A DNA stretch of 6,184 nucleotides, from positions 1-6,184 of the forward strand of contig MVRB01000055.1 of NCBI GenBank assembly GCA_002067635.1, given 5' to 3'. The translations under genes were made by a program, and so were the position numbers. This DNA is from Methanomassiliicoccales archaeon PtaU1.Bin030. Its GTDB lineage: Archaea; Thermoplasmatota; Thermoplasmata; Methanomassiliicoccales; Methanomassiliicoccaceae. Positions within the stretch are counted from its first letter, which is position 1. Every line of letters begins with the position of its first letter. This document shows, piece after piece, positions 1 to 5,168 of the stretch. A model generated the notes under the pieces. It worked only from the letters and a program-made list of their open reading frames with translations, did no database searches and had not been told where the DNA came from.

Positions 1-270
1 CTCGTTGACATCCTTGAACTCTTCCATGTCCACCAAGAATATGGTGGTCTTGACCACATCAGACATCGAGAGACCGGCAGCGGTGAGAACGGCCTCCAGG
101 TTCAACAGGCATCTTCTCACCTGCTCTTTGGCGCTCCCTCCCGCTAGTCTACCGGTCGCAGGGTCCAGCCCTAGCTGCCCAGAACAGAAAATCAGGTTTC
201 CACTGGAGATTGCCTGTGAATAGGGACCAACCGCAGCCGGCGCCCCATCCGAACGGACGACCTTCTTCAT
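1..270 (-). CDS. ridA: RidA family reactive enamine/imine deaminase (partial, 3' end outside window)
   Basis: Seen: 90 codons open from ATG at 270 down to base 1 with no stop, so the C-terminal third lies beyond the window (the family is usually about 125-130 residues). The protein begins MKKVVRSDGAPAAVGPYSQA, the classical start of the Rid/YjgF/UK114 family. Tyr17, Ser30 (in FCSGQLGLDP) and Asn89 align with the conserved Tyr17, Ser30 and Asn88 of Escherichia coli RidA. The catalytic Arg near 105 and Glu near 120 are not visible. Family knowledge: RidA is a cytosolic trimer that hydrolyses reactive enamine/imine intermediates such as 2-aminoacrylate released by PLP enzymes, preventing damage to other enzymes. 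Context: the start is 6 bases past the stop of the HAD phosphatase, with no good Shine-Dalgarno nearby, so translational coupling in an operon is likely. The family is clear; assignment to the RidA subfamily proper is likely but needs the missing arginine. Confidence 0.93.
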   Translation of the reverse strand, partial: MKKVVRSDGAPAAVGPYSQAISSGNLIFCSGQLGLDPATGRLAGGSAKEQVRRCLLNLEAVLTAAGLSMSDVVKTTIFLVDMEEFKDVNE

Positions 271-276
271 GCTCGT

Positions 277-984
277 TCAATACTGCTCCGGCAGATAGAG
301 GTTACCGTCATCTAGGCAGCCGATGAGGTCCCCCACGCTGCCGATCATCGATCGGCATCCATGCCTTTCCCAATCCGCCCTCGTGAAGGAGCCGGTGAGA
401 ACTCCCAGGAATCGGACCGAGGCAGAGGCCGCGCACTCCATGTCCATGGCGTGATCTCCCACCAGAAGGCATTCCTGGGGCTGGACCTCCATCAGTGCCA
501 TGGTCCGTTCCAGCGCCTTTCCGTTGGGCTTGGCCTCCTGTTCCGGATGATCGTCACGGCAGACCATGGCGTTGAAGGGGATGTCGATACCTGCATTTTG
601 AAGTGCCGCTTCAGCATACGCACGGGAACCTCGGGTGAGCAAGCCTAGCCTGATGCCCTTTTCCTGCAGCGACCGCAGGCACTCCAGGGCGCCTTCGATG
701 GCCGTCGTGCCGCTGACACCCTCCATCTCGGTCCCGTTCATGGACCTGGTGACCGCAGCCCCGACGCGCTCCATATCTCCAGCGTCTCCGTTTTCGATGA
801 CATATTGACGTATCCGGGCTAGGCTTCTGGACATGGTCTCACTCTCGTCGAGCAGGTACGCAGGTATACCCTCTTCGATGAAAACCTCGTAAAGCTTCCT
901 CTTCATGAGGCGGAAGTCAACGGTGGTATGGACAAGGGTCCCGTCGAGATCGAAGATGACCCCTCTCACAGCCTGTTTCTCCAT
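277..984 (-). CDS. HAD-superfamily phosphatase (phosphoglycolate phosphatase-like)
   Basis: Seen: 235 residues with all four HAD motifs. Motif I is FDLDGT (nucleophile Asp12, acid/base Asp14). Motif II is LLTRG (Thr117). Motif III is Lys152 in AKPNGKAL. Motif IV is VGDHAMDM (Asp177, Asp181). The cap between motifs I and II (about 20-105) is helical and holds the specificity, as in subfamily I / PGP-like enzymes. The reading frame is open 24 codons further upstream, but the ATG at 984 was chosen because GAGGCGGT stands 6 bases before it and the HAD fold begins right after it (MEKQAVRGVIFDLDGT). Family knowledge: such enzymes are Mg-dependent cytosolic phosphomonoesterases acting on small phosphorylated metabolites. 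The exact substrate cannot be read from sequence; phosphoglycolate or a nucleotide is possible. It is the first gene of a two-gene minus-strand operon with ridA, which fits a metabolite clean-up role (inference). Confidence 0.9.
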   Translation of the reverse strand: MEKQAVRGVIFDLDGTLVHTTVDFRLMKRKLYEVFIEEGIPAYLLDESETMSRSLARIRQYVIENGDAGDMERVGAAVTRSMNGTEMEGVSGTTAIEGALECLRSLQEKGIRLGLLTRGSRAYAEAALQNAGIDIPFNAMVCRDDHPEQEAKPNGKALERTMALMEVQPQECLLVGDHAMDMECAASASVRFLGVLTGSFTRADWERHGCRSMIGSVGDLIGCLDDGNLYLPEQY

Positions 985-1192
985 TATGTGACCGCCTCTT
1001 CGCGCAAATGACATACTGCTATTTAGACCGTAGCCATCTAATATTATCAAAATCAATACTTTCTACAGGATGGCTCAATATTATTATTTATCATTAAAAA
1101 TTGGTAATATAAAACTATTGGTAGCATGCTCAACAACTTCTTTTATATTTACTGAGCCAAAAGGGATGTACATACTCGGATTAGGTGAAGAA
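985..1192. promoter_or_regulatory. Divergent AT-rich promoter region between the HAD gene and the repeat-peptide gene
   Basis: No gene is supported in these 208 bases. For the plus-strand peptide gene, the best TATA-like element is TTTTATATTT at 1141-1150. It would place transcription start near 1170, giving a leader of about 20 bases before the ATG at 1193. A Shine-Dalgarno GGTGA (1184-1188) precedes that ATG by 4 bases. For the minus-strand HAD gene, the AT-rich stretch around 1038-1046 (GATAATATT read on the minus strand) is a weaker TATA candidate. A near-palindrome, GTAGCATGCTCA, at 1121-1132 lies 9 bases upstream of the plus-strand TATA and resembles the palindrome at 4185-4196. Confidence 0.45.
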
Positions 1193-1390
1193 ATGAAGAC
1201 GAAGACCATCATCATGTTCGGTTTGGCCGCCCTTTTACTTGCGGCGTTGGGAGTGACCGTGATCGCAGCGAACCTGGGGACAGGACCGTTTATCATCCCC
1301 GGCATCGATCCGCACATCATCCCCGGCATCGATCCCCACATAATACCCGGCATCGATCCGCACATCATCCCCGGCATCGATCCCCACTAA
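1193..1390 (+). CDS. Small predicted exported protein with four tandem IIPGIDPH octapeptides
   Basis: I do not recognise this gene. Seen: 65 residues. Residues 1-26 look like a signal peptide or membrane anchor: two lysines near the start, then a hydrophobic run, FGLAALLLAALGVTVIAA. A short linker NLGTGPF (27-33) is followed by residues 34-65, exactly four copies of IIPGIDPH, the last His being the C-terminal residue. The frame opens upstream at 1070, but the ATG at 1193 has GGTGA 4 bases before it, and the upstream codons cover the AT-rich promoter, so the shorter start is preferred. The four DNA copies differ only at synonymous third positions, which argues that the peptide is maintained by selection. 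It has its own promoter and a downstream T-run. Inference: an exported peptide with regularly spaced Asp-Pro-His that could bind metal or be a surface ligand. It could instead be a recently expanded neutral repeat. Confidence 0.7.
   Translation: MKTKTIIMFGLAALLLAALGVTVIAANLGTGPFIIPGIDPHIIPGIDPHIIPGIDPHIIPGIDPH
1292..1387 (+). repeat. Tandem repeat, 4 x 24 bp, in frame
   Basis: Four abutting 24-bp units start at 1292, 1316, 1340 and 1364, each coding IIPGIDPH. Units 2 and 4 are identical. Units 1 and 3 carry CCG instead of CCC for the seventh codon. Unit 3 also has ATA ATA instead of ATC ATC at its first two codons. The alternating CCG/CCC pattern suggests duplication of a 48-bp pair followed by drift of unit 3. 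It is not a CRISPR: there are no spacers and the array is coding. Confidence 0.95.
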
Positions 1391-1399
1391 ATCGTGATT

Positions 1400-1434
1400 G
1401 CCTGGCTTTTCGAGCCTGGCCATCCCTTTTTTCT
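1400..1434 (+). terminator. Possible T-rich terminator after the repeat-peptide gene
   Basis: After the stop at 1388-1390 there is a small hairpin, GGCT/AGCC with loop TTTCG, within the direct repeat GCCTGGC...GCCTGGC. A run of six T at 1427-1432 follows. Archaeal termination relies chiefly on T-runs, so this is a reasonable transcription end for the plus-strand peptide gene. It lies in the 57-base convergent gap before the end of the minus-strand STAND gene, for which I see no T-run on the minus strand. Confidence 0.4.
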
Positions 1435-1447
1435 CCACAATAATAGT

Positions 1448-4219
1448 TCACACGCTTATGCTGGCCAAGGCCAGCTCGACCTCTCTTTTCAGGTTCTCCG
1501 CCGCTCCGGCCGTTGAGATCTGCAGAGCCTCCTGCAGCAGTCCTTTGGCGCCATCCTTATCGCCGCTCTTGATGAACTGCTGTGCGATCTCGTACAGCCA
1601 TCTTCCTAGGAGGAGCGGTGCATCCATCCGCCTGATGGTACCGAGGGCATCGGCGAACTCCTCCTTCGCCCACTCCCACTCCATCTTCTTGTTGTAGATG
1701 TAGCCCTGCATGAGGTGCATATCTGCCATTAGGATGGGATTATCCAGCTTCTCAAAGATCTTGGTCGCCTGGCTAATGTACTCCTTGGCCTTCTCCAGCT
1801 CGTCCATCTCCACATATACGACGACAGCGTTTCGCAGGGCATAGCCCTGCAGCTCCAGGTTACCGGAGGTCCGACCCATCTCCACTGCCCTCTCATGATA
1901 CTTAGCCGCCTCCGAGAAGTTGAAGACCTCCGCCAGGCTGGTACCCAGGCCTATGCATATCCTGGCGATGTTATCTACATCGCCGGTGCGCTCCAGGACC
2001 TCCAGGGCCTCCTTCTTGTACCTGATGGCCAGCTGGTGGTCAAGGGTCGTGGAGTACACTCTACCTATGCCGTACAATGCCATCCCCAGGCCTATGTCGT
2101 CTAGGCTCTTTTGGGCCAGTTCCATGGATCTCTTGAACGCGGCCATAGCGTCCTGGTGTCGGCCGCGGCTCTGCAGCACGCCGCCCAGATCATAATAGGT
2201 CTCCACCAGCGTATGTGGGTCCTTGACCTCCTCGGCGAGCCCCAGGCTTCTAACCAAGTAGTCCTCCGCCTTCTCGAACTCGGAGCGCCGCAGGTGTATG
2301 ACACCAATTCTGCGATTGACCTCGGCTAGCAATCGTCGGTCGTGGTCAGGCTCACACAGCCTTACGATTTCCTCGAACCTGCTTATGGCCCTGTCCCACT
2401 CTCCCCTGACCTCCAGAATATCTCCTTCCAGAAGTAGCAGCTCCATCTTCTCGCTGCGGTCTATGTTGTCACATTGCGATTGCAGGGAGGTCAGCAGTGG
2501 AGCGAACGGCAGGCCGTATCCCTTGGATATGATGTCACGCCCGTTTCCGGCAGCTATGCGAATGGCTGTGCTGTACTCTTTGGCCATGAGGCAGTGATAG
2601 AGAGCTTCCACGTGGGCCGGGGCCGATGTGTCCTGGAGATAATAACGTGAAGCGGCCTTGTGGTAGGTAATGCGTTGTCTAGGAGAGAGCCTGGAGTAGA
2701 AGAAGTCCCTCAGAAGGTCGTGCATTCCTATCATGCGGCCTACCGACTCATGCATGAGCGATTTTGAGAGCAGAACGTCGATAGTGTCATAGTCGACGAG
2801 ATAATCCTTGTACTCCATCTCCTTCTGGACCACACCAAGGTCCTTGGCGATCTCCTCCTCAATGGTGAAGAAGGCGTCCACAAGGACCGGATACCGGAAC
2901 ACGGAAGCTATGTCCAAGATCCTTCTCTCGGTGATGTCCAGCTTTGAGTAGACCTCCTGCTCTATGAACATCCGGACGTTCTTCCCCAATGCGCTCCTGG
3001 GGCTGTCCACGAGCTCCAGGAACAGGGGATGGCCGCGAGTAGCCCGGTATATATCGAGAAGGTCGGCCTCGGGAAGCTCCCTATTCCGCATAAGGCGGAG
3101 GGAACTGTCCATGTCCAGCCCCTCCATCATCAACTCCACTACCAGGCCTTTGAACACCTGGCTCCGGGAATAGAAGGAGGGGATCTCCCGGGAGGTGCAT
3201 ATTATAGACACATGCTCCAACCCCTCCAGCACGCCCACCATGGCAGTGAGGAAATCCTGGACCGAGCGGTCCGCCTTGTGGACGTCATCGATTATGAACA
3301 CCGTAGGGATGTCTCGCAGTTCCATGTCCAGGATCGTCGAGACCTCACCTATTAAGGGATTCTCGGTTCGGGACAGGTAACGTTCCAATCCCTTTTTACC
3401 AAGCTGAGAGAGGAACTCAGCTATCGGTGTCAGGAGGATCCTGAGGTTGACCCATTCGTGAACCCTATACCAGAATACGTTCCTCTGGTCCCGGATGTCC
3501 TGGACAAACTTCGCCAGCAGGGTGGTCTTTCCGATCCCAGGTATGCCGCACACGGCCATCAGACGCGCGTTCGGAGAGTCCAGGAACTCCGACAGGCTCT
3601 GGAGCTCCTTCTGCCTTCCGAAGAATACCCGTACGGTTGGCTTTCGGTCGGTATAGTCAACGAACCGGCGGTCCGCTTTCACCTTCCCTTCGTGGAACGC
3701 TGAACAGTCGAAGCGGCCCCTGGATACTCCCAGTGCAAGGTCCAGGAACGCGTACCTCTTGGGAAGATAGAGGGAAAGCTTCCCCATAATGTCCTCGTGC
3801 ACCTTTCCGTCGAAATCTATTATGGTGATCGGTGTCCGCTCGATCTCCGCTTTAAGTTCCAAGGCCTTCTGATAGCCACCAGCTGTCAGGAAATAGACCT
3901 TTTTAACGCTAGCGTAGCCCTTGACATGCTTGGTGTGAACCTCGATGATTGACTCCTCGGCCAGAGAGTTAACGACCTTGGATACATTGTTACGACCGAT
4001 GTCAATGGCATCTGCTATGCCTTCCTGCGTTATCGCCGCTGGAGCATCAGAGTCCTGCTGGTATCTCTGATAGCTGAGGAGGTGAAGGATGACTCTCTCC
4101 CTGACAGTAAGCAGAGTCTTTTTAGATGACCGGTTCACCGGGAGAACATATGGGTCTGAGACAAAATATTTTTCGAGCAAAAAATGAGCATGCTCAAATC
4201 GATTATATATATTGCGCAA
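1448..4219 (-). CDS. Winged-helix / STAND (NB-ARC-like) NTPase / TPR regulator
   Basis: Seen, numbering from the TTG at 4219 (923 residues). A MarR-like winged helix at about 38-125 contains TQEGIADAIDIGRNNVSKVV as its helix-turn-helix and ends in YFLTAGG. The NTPase module starts at VFFGRQKEL (199-206). It has Walker A GIPGIGKTT (225-233), Walker B VFIIDD (307-312), sensor-like CTSRE (341-345), RGHPLFLEL (395-403, equivalent to the GLPLA motif) and an MHD-type motif, GMHDLLRDFF (498-507). From about 592 to 905 come eight TPR-like units at 40-residue spacing. Family knowledge: STAND proteins such as MalT and NB-ARC proteins are ATP-dependent switches in which TPRs bind a signal or inhibitor. 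Inference: the N-terminal wHTH makes this a cytosolic signal-responsive transcription factor. The start is uncertain: no ATG lies before the domain, no Shine-Dalgarno is visible, and TTG 4180 or GTG 4138 are alternatives that fit the promoter better. A defence (Avs-like) role is possible, but no effector domain is seen. Confidence 0.92.
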   Translation of the reverse strand: MRNIYNRFEHAHFLLEKYFVSDPYVLPVNRSSKKTLLTVRERVILHLLSYQRYQQDSDAPAAITQEGIADAIDIGRNNVSKVVNSLAEESIIEVHTKHVKGYASVKKVYFLTAGGYQKALELKAEIERTPITIIDFDGKVHEDIMGKLSLYLPKRYAFLDLALGVSRGRFDCSAFHEGKVKADRRFVDYTDRKPTVRVFFGRQKELQSLSEFLDSPNARLMAVCGIPGIGKTTLLAKFVQDIRDQRNVFWYRVHEWVNLRILLTPIAEFLSQLGKKGLERYLSRTENPLIGEVSTILDMELRDIPTVFIIDDVHKADRSVQDFLTAMVGVLEGLEHVSIICTSREIPSFYSRSQVFKGLVVELMMEGLDMDSSLRLMRNRELPEADLLDIYRATRGHPLFLELVDSPRSALGKNVRMFIEQEVYSKLDITERRILDIASVFRYPVLVDAFFTIEEEIAKDLGVVQKEMEYKDYLVDYDTIDVLLSKSLMHESVGRMIGMHDLLRDFFYSRLSPRQRITYHKAASRYYLQDTSAPAHVEALYHCLMAKEYSTAIRIAAGNGRDIISKGYGLPFAPLLTSLQSQCDNIDRSEKMELLLLEGDILEVRGEWDRAISRFEEIVRLCEPDHDRRLLAEVNRRIGVIHLRRSEFEKAEDYLVRSLGLAEEVKDPHTLVETYYDLGGVLQSRGRHQDAMAAFKRSMELAQKSLDDIGLGMALYGIGRVYSTTLDHQLAIRYKKEALEVLERTGDVDNIARICIGLGTSLAEVFNFSEAAKYHERAVEMGRTSGNLELQGYALRNAVVVYVEMDELEKAKEYISQATKIFEKLDNPILMADMHLMQGYIYNKKMEWEWAKEEFADALGTIRRMDAPLLLGRWLYEIAQQFIKSGDKDGAKGLLQEALQISTAGAAENLKREVELALASISV
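4185..4196. promoter_or_regulatory. Perfect 12-bp palindrome, candidate operator
   Basis: TGAGCATGCTCA is its own reverse complement. It ends 6 bases before the TATA-like element at 4203-4213, in the position of the BRE or just upstream of it for the plus-strand DUF835 gene. It overlaps the uncertain first codons or leader of the divergent STAND gene. A related site, GTAGCATGCTCA (10 of 12 matches), lies at 1121-1132. A dimeric wHTH regulator, perhaps the STAND protein itself, could bind here (inference). Confidence 0.35.
4203..4213 (+). promoter_or_regulatory. TATA-like element of the divergent STAND/DUF835 promoter
   Basis: TTATATATATT would place a plus-strand start near 4230, about 25 bases before the DUF835 ATG at 4255. 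Because it is almost symmetric, it could also serve the minus strand, with a start near 4180, where a TTG codon of the STAND frame lies. A second minus-strand TATA candidate, TTATATTAA, lies at 4233-4241. The whole intergenic space is only about 35 bases if the longest STAND frame is used, so the two promoters must interfere or be co-regulated. Confidence 0.5.
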
Positions 4220-4254
4220 GCCGAAAAGGGGATGTTAATATAAGGTGAATGCCG

Positions 4255-4806
4255 ATGAAAATCGATTCAAAGATATCTATGCTCATCGAAGGCTATCCAC
4301 GTAATGGTTATCAGACATACTCTAGGATCGTCAGAGGGTCCAAGAGGGGCCTGTGCATCTCCCGGCTCCATCCCGAATATGTTGCACACAAGTACAGCCT
4401 AGATGAAGCGAAGAGGTACTGGCTAAGCAACCAGAGGGGAGATGATGCCATCACTCCCAGGTCTCTGCATCAGCTTGTCAAAATACTTAGGATCGAGCTC
4501 AGGGACAGGTCCGGCGGAACGATCTTCATGGACGGGCTGGAGTACCTGTTGATCTTCAACGACATGAGCAAGGTGATGTCGGCGCTGGAGGAGATAGATG
4601 ATCTCCTGAAGGCGGCCAATGTCGAACTGATAATATCGGTCGATCCTCTCACCTTCGAACAGAGGGACCTAGAGAAGCTGTGGACCTCCTTCCCACGCTA
4701 TACGGGCGAAGAGCTGCTCTGTAAGCATTTCGTATCCAACGCACAGCCCATTCCGACCGTTGCGCCCATGGCGGTCGGACAAGAGTCCTCTGGTCTGAAG
4801 ATATAG
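4255..4806 (+). CDS. DUF835 domain protein (divergent from STAND regulator)
   Basis: Seen: 183 residues. The ATG at 4255 is preferred over the in-frame ATG at 4249, because AAGGTGA (4242-4248) abuts the first ATG but sits 6 bases before the second. DUF835 hallmarks are GLCISRLHPE (32-41), YWLS (55-58), ITPRSLHQL (66-74), TIFMDGLEYLLIFND (89-103) and LIISVDP (125-131). Residues 146-183 are a tail outside the domain, rich in Pro, Ala and Val, with no recognised motif. Family knowledge: DUF835 (PF05763) is an uncharacterised domain common in Euryarchaeota, often found alone or with signalling domains. Inference: the hydrophobic strand plus Asp-Gly-x-Glu resembles a Walker B of a RecA/KaiC-like fold, but there is no Walker A, so ATP hydrolysis is not expected. 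It is soluble, with no membrane segment. The closely divergent STAND gene suggests shared control or a functional partner. Confidence 0.88.
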   Translation: MKIDSKISMLIEGYPRNGYQTYSRIVRGSKRGLCISRLHPEYVAHKYSLDEAKRYWLSNQRGDDAITPRSLHQLVKILRIELRDRSGGTIFMDGLEYLLIFNDMSKVMSALEEIDDLLKAANVELIISVDPLTFEQRDLEKLWTSFPRYTGEELLCKHFVSNAQPIPTVAPMAVGQESSGLKI

Positions 4807-4820
4807 GAAATGAAGTGAGA

Positions 4821-4882
4821 GGGGCACAACCCCAAGCTCCCGAGCTGTTAGGTCCGAAGGCGGAGGGTCCGTCAAACGGGCC
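4821..4882 (+). ncRNA. Series of short hairpins in the 3' region of the DUF835 transcript (possible structured RNA)
   Basis: Three inverted repeats follow the DUF835 stop in close order. GGGG/CCCC with loop CACAA spans 4821-4833. AGCT/AGCT with loop CCCG spans 4835-4846. GGTCCGT/ACGGGCC with loop CAA and one G-U pair spans 4866-4882. The word GGTCCG is also repeated directly at 4851 and 4866, so alternative pairings with ACGGGCC are possible. It could be a 3' UTR, a processed small RNA or a regulatory leader for something downstream. I cannot assign an Rfam family. Confidence 0.3.
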
Positions 4883-4883
4883 G

Positions 4884-4930
4884 GGCGATCACGTGTCCGC
4901 CAATGCGTGGTCGCCTAAAACACCTTTTTT
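4884..4930 (+). terminator. Hairpin plus T-run terminator after the DUF835 gene
   Basis: The arm GGCGATCACG (4884-4893) pairs with CGTGGTCGCC (4906-4915): ten pairs with one G-U and a 12-base loop. Nine bases after the stem there is TTTTTT (4925-4930). This resembles an intrinsic terminator and would end the plus-strand DUF835 transcript. The T-run lies only on the plus strand, so it would not terminate the convergent DUF835 gene. Confidence 0.65.
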
Positions 4931-4940
4931 ATAAAATATA
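4928..4940 (+). promoter_or_regulatory. TATA-like element behind the terminator
   Basis: TTTATAAAATATA is the strongest TATA-like stretch on the plus strand in the gap. With usual archaeal spacing of about 25-30 bases, it predicts transcription start at about 4958-4965. That coincides with the ATG at 4961, so a leaderless mini-gene or a small RNA could begin there. It overlaps the terminator's T-run, so the AT-richness may have a different cause. Confidence 0.35.
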
Positions 4941-4960
4941 GTGTGGGTACTAAACCAACC

Positions 4961-5014
4961 ATGCGTGTTGCCTTGGTGTCATGGTCAGCGGCCATCATTG
5001 TAGGGAGCATCTAG
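4961..5014 (+). CDS. Possible leaderless 17-residue hydrophobic peptide
   Basis: Reads MRVALVSWSAAIIVGSI then TAG. It is mostly hydrophobic with one arginine near the start, like a very short membrane peptide. The only support is that the ATG lies about 27 bases from a TATA-like element. There is no Shine-Dalgarno, which leaderless genes do not need. At this length it is easily chance, and the same bases can fold as hairpins, so a non-coding RNA is an equal alternative. Confidence 0.15.
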   Translation: MRVALVSWSAAIIVGSI

Positions 5015-5062
5015 CCCTGTGGAGACGGCCTTGGTTATAACTTGTTATCACACTCTAGGCCG
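4981..5062 (+). ncRNA. Possible small structured RNA with three hairpins
   Basis: ATGGTC/GGCCAT (4981-4986 with 4990-4995, loop AGC, one G-U pair) is followed by AGGG/CCCT (5002-5005 with 5015-5018). Next comes CGGCCT/AGGCCG (5026-5031 with 5057-5062), which encloses ATAAC-TT-GTTAT (5037-5048), a stem capped like a CUUG tetraloop. The series begins some 20 bases after the predicted start from the TATA element at 4928-4940. No family is recognised and no clear terminator follows, so this is only a candidate. Confidence 0.25.
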
Positions 5063-5168
5063 CCATGCACATAGATGGGACTTTTGATGCCGCTCACACC
5101 TTTCCTTGAACGACATCTATTCTCAAGATAAAAGCCAGGGAAACATCGTCCAGGATGAGGGTGAGAGA

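Larger units (their letters stand above)
4807..5168. other. 362-base gap between convergent DUF835 genes: structured RNA elements, no convincing large gene
   Basis: The left half (4821-4930) is GC-rich and full of short inverted repeats ending in a terminator-like hairpin. The middle (4928-5062) has a TATA-like element followed by three more possible hairpins and a 17-codon ORF. From about 5063 to 5168 I see nothing beyond short, unconvincing ORFs. No tRNA is present (no GGTTCRA T-loop pattern). I could not match the region to SRP RNA or RNase P RNA signature motifs. Confidence 0.6.

Noticed and set aside
985..1056. 24-codon N-terminal extension of the HAD phosphatase
   Set aside because: No ribosome site before it; GAGGCGGT is well placed before ATG 984 and the HAD fold starts there.
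1071..1159. Inverted repeat TGGCTCA (1071-1077) / TGAGCCA (1153-1159), possible mobile-element ends
   Set aside because: Arms are only 7 bp, 75 bp apart, with no flanking target duplication or transposase; chance is likely.
1070..1192. Upstream in-frame extension (41 codons) of the repeat-peptide gene
   Set aside because: It covers the TATA-like element and AT-rich promoter, has no ribosome site at 1070, and GGTGA sits correctly before ATG 1193.
1292..1387. CRISPR-like array
   Set aside because: Units abut without spacers, lie inside a coding frame and differ only synonymously.
1084..1438. Reverse-strand ORFs across the tandem repeat
   Set aside because: They are open only because the repeat is a multiple of three; they have no promoter, ribosome site or sensible domain.
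1398..3703. Many plus-strand ORFs of 60-110 codons inside the STAND gene
   Set aside because: They are antisense shadows of a gene with full domain and motif support.
1448..4219. Antiviral Avs-type STAND defence protein
   Set aside because: No nuclease, protease or other effector domain is present; the N-terminal wHTH fits transcriptional regulation better. Not excluded, but unsupported.
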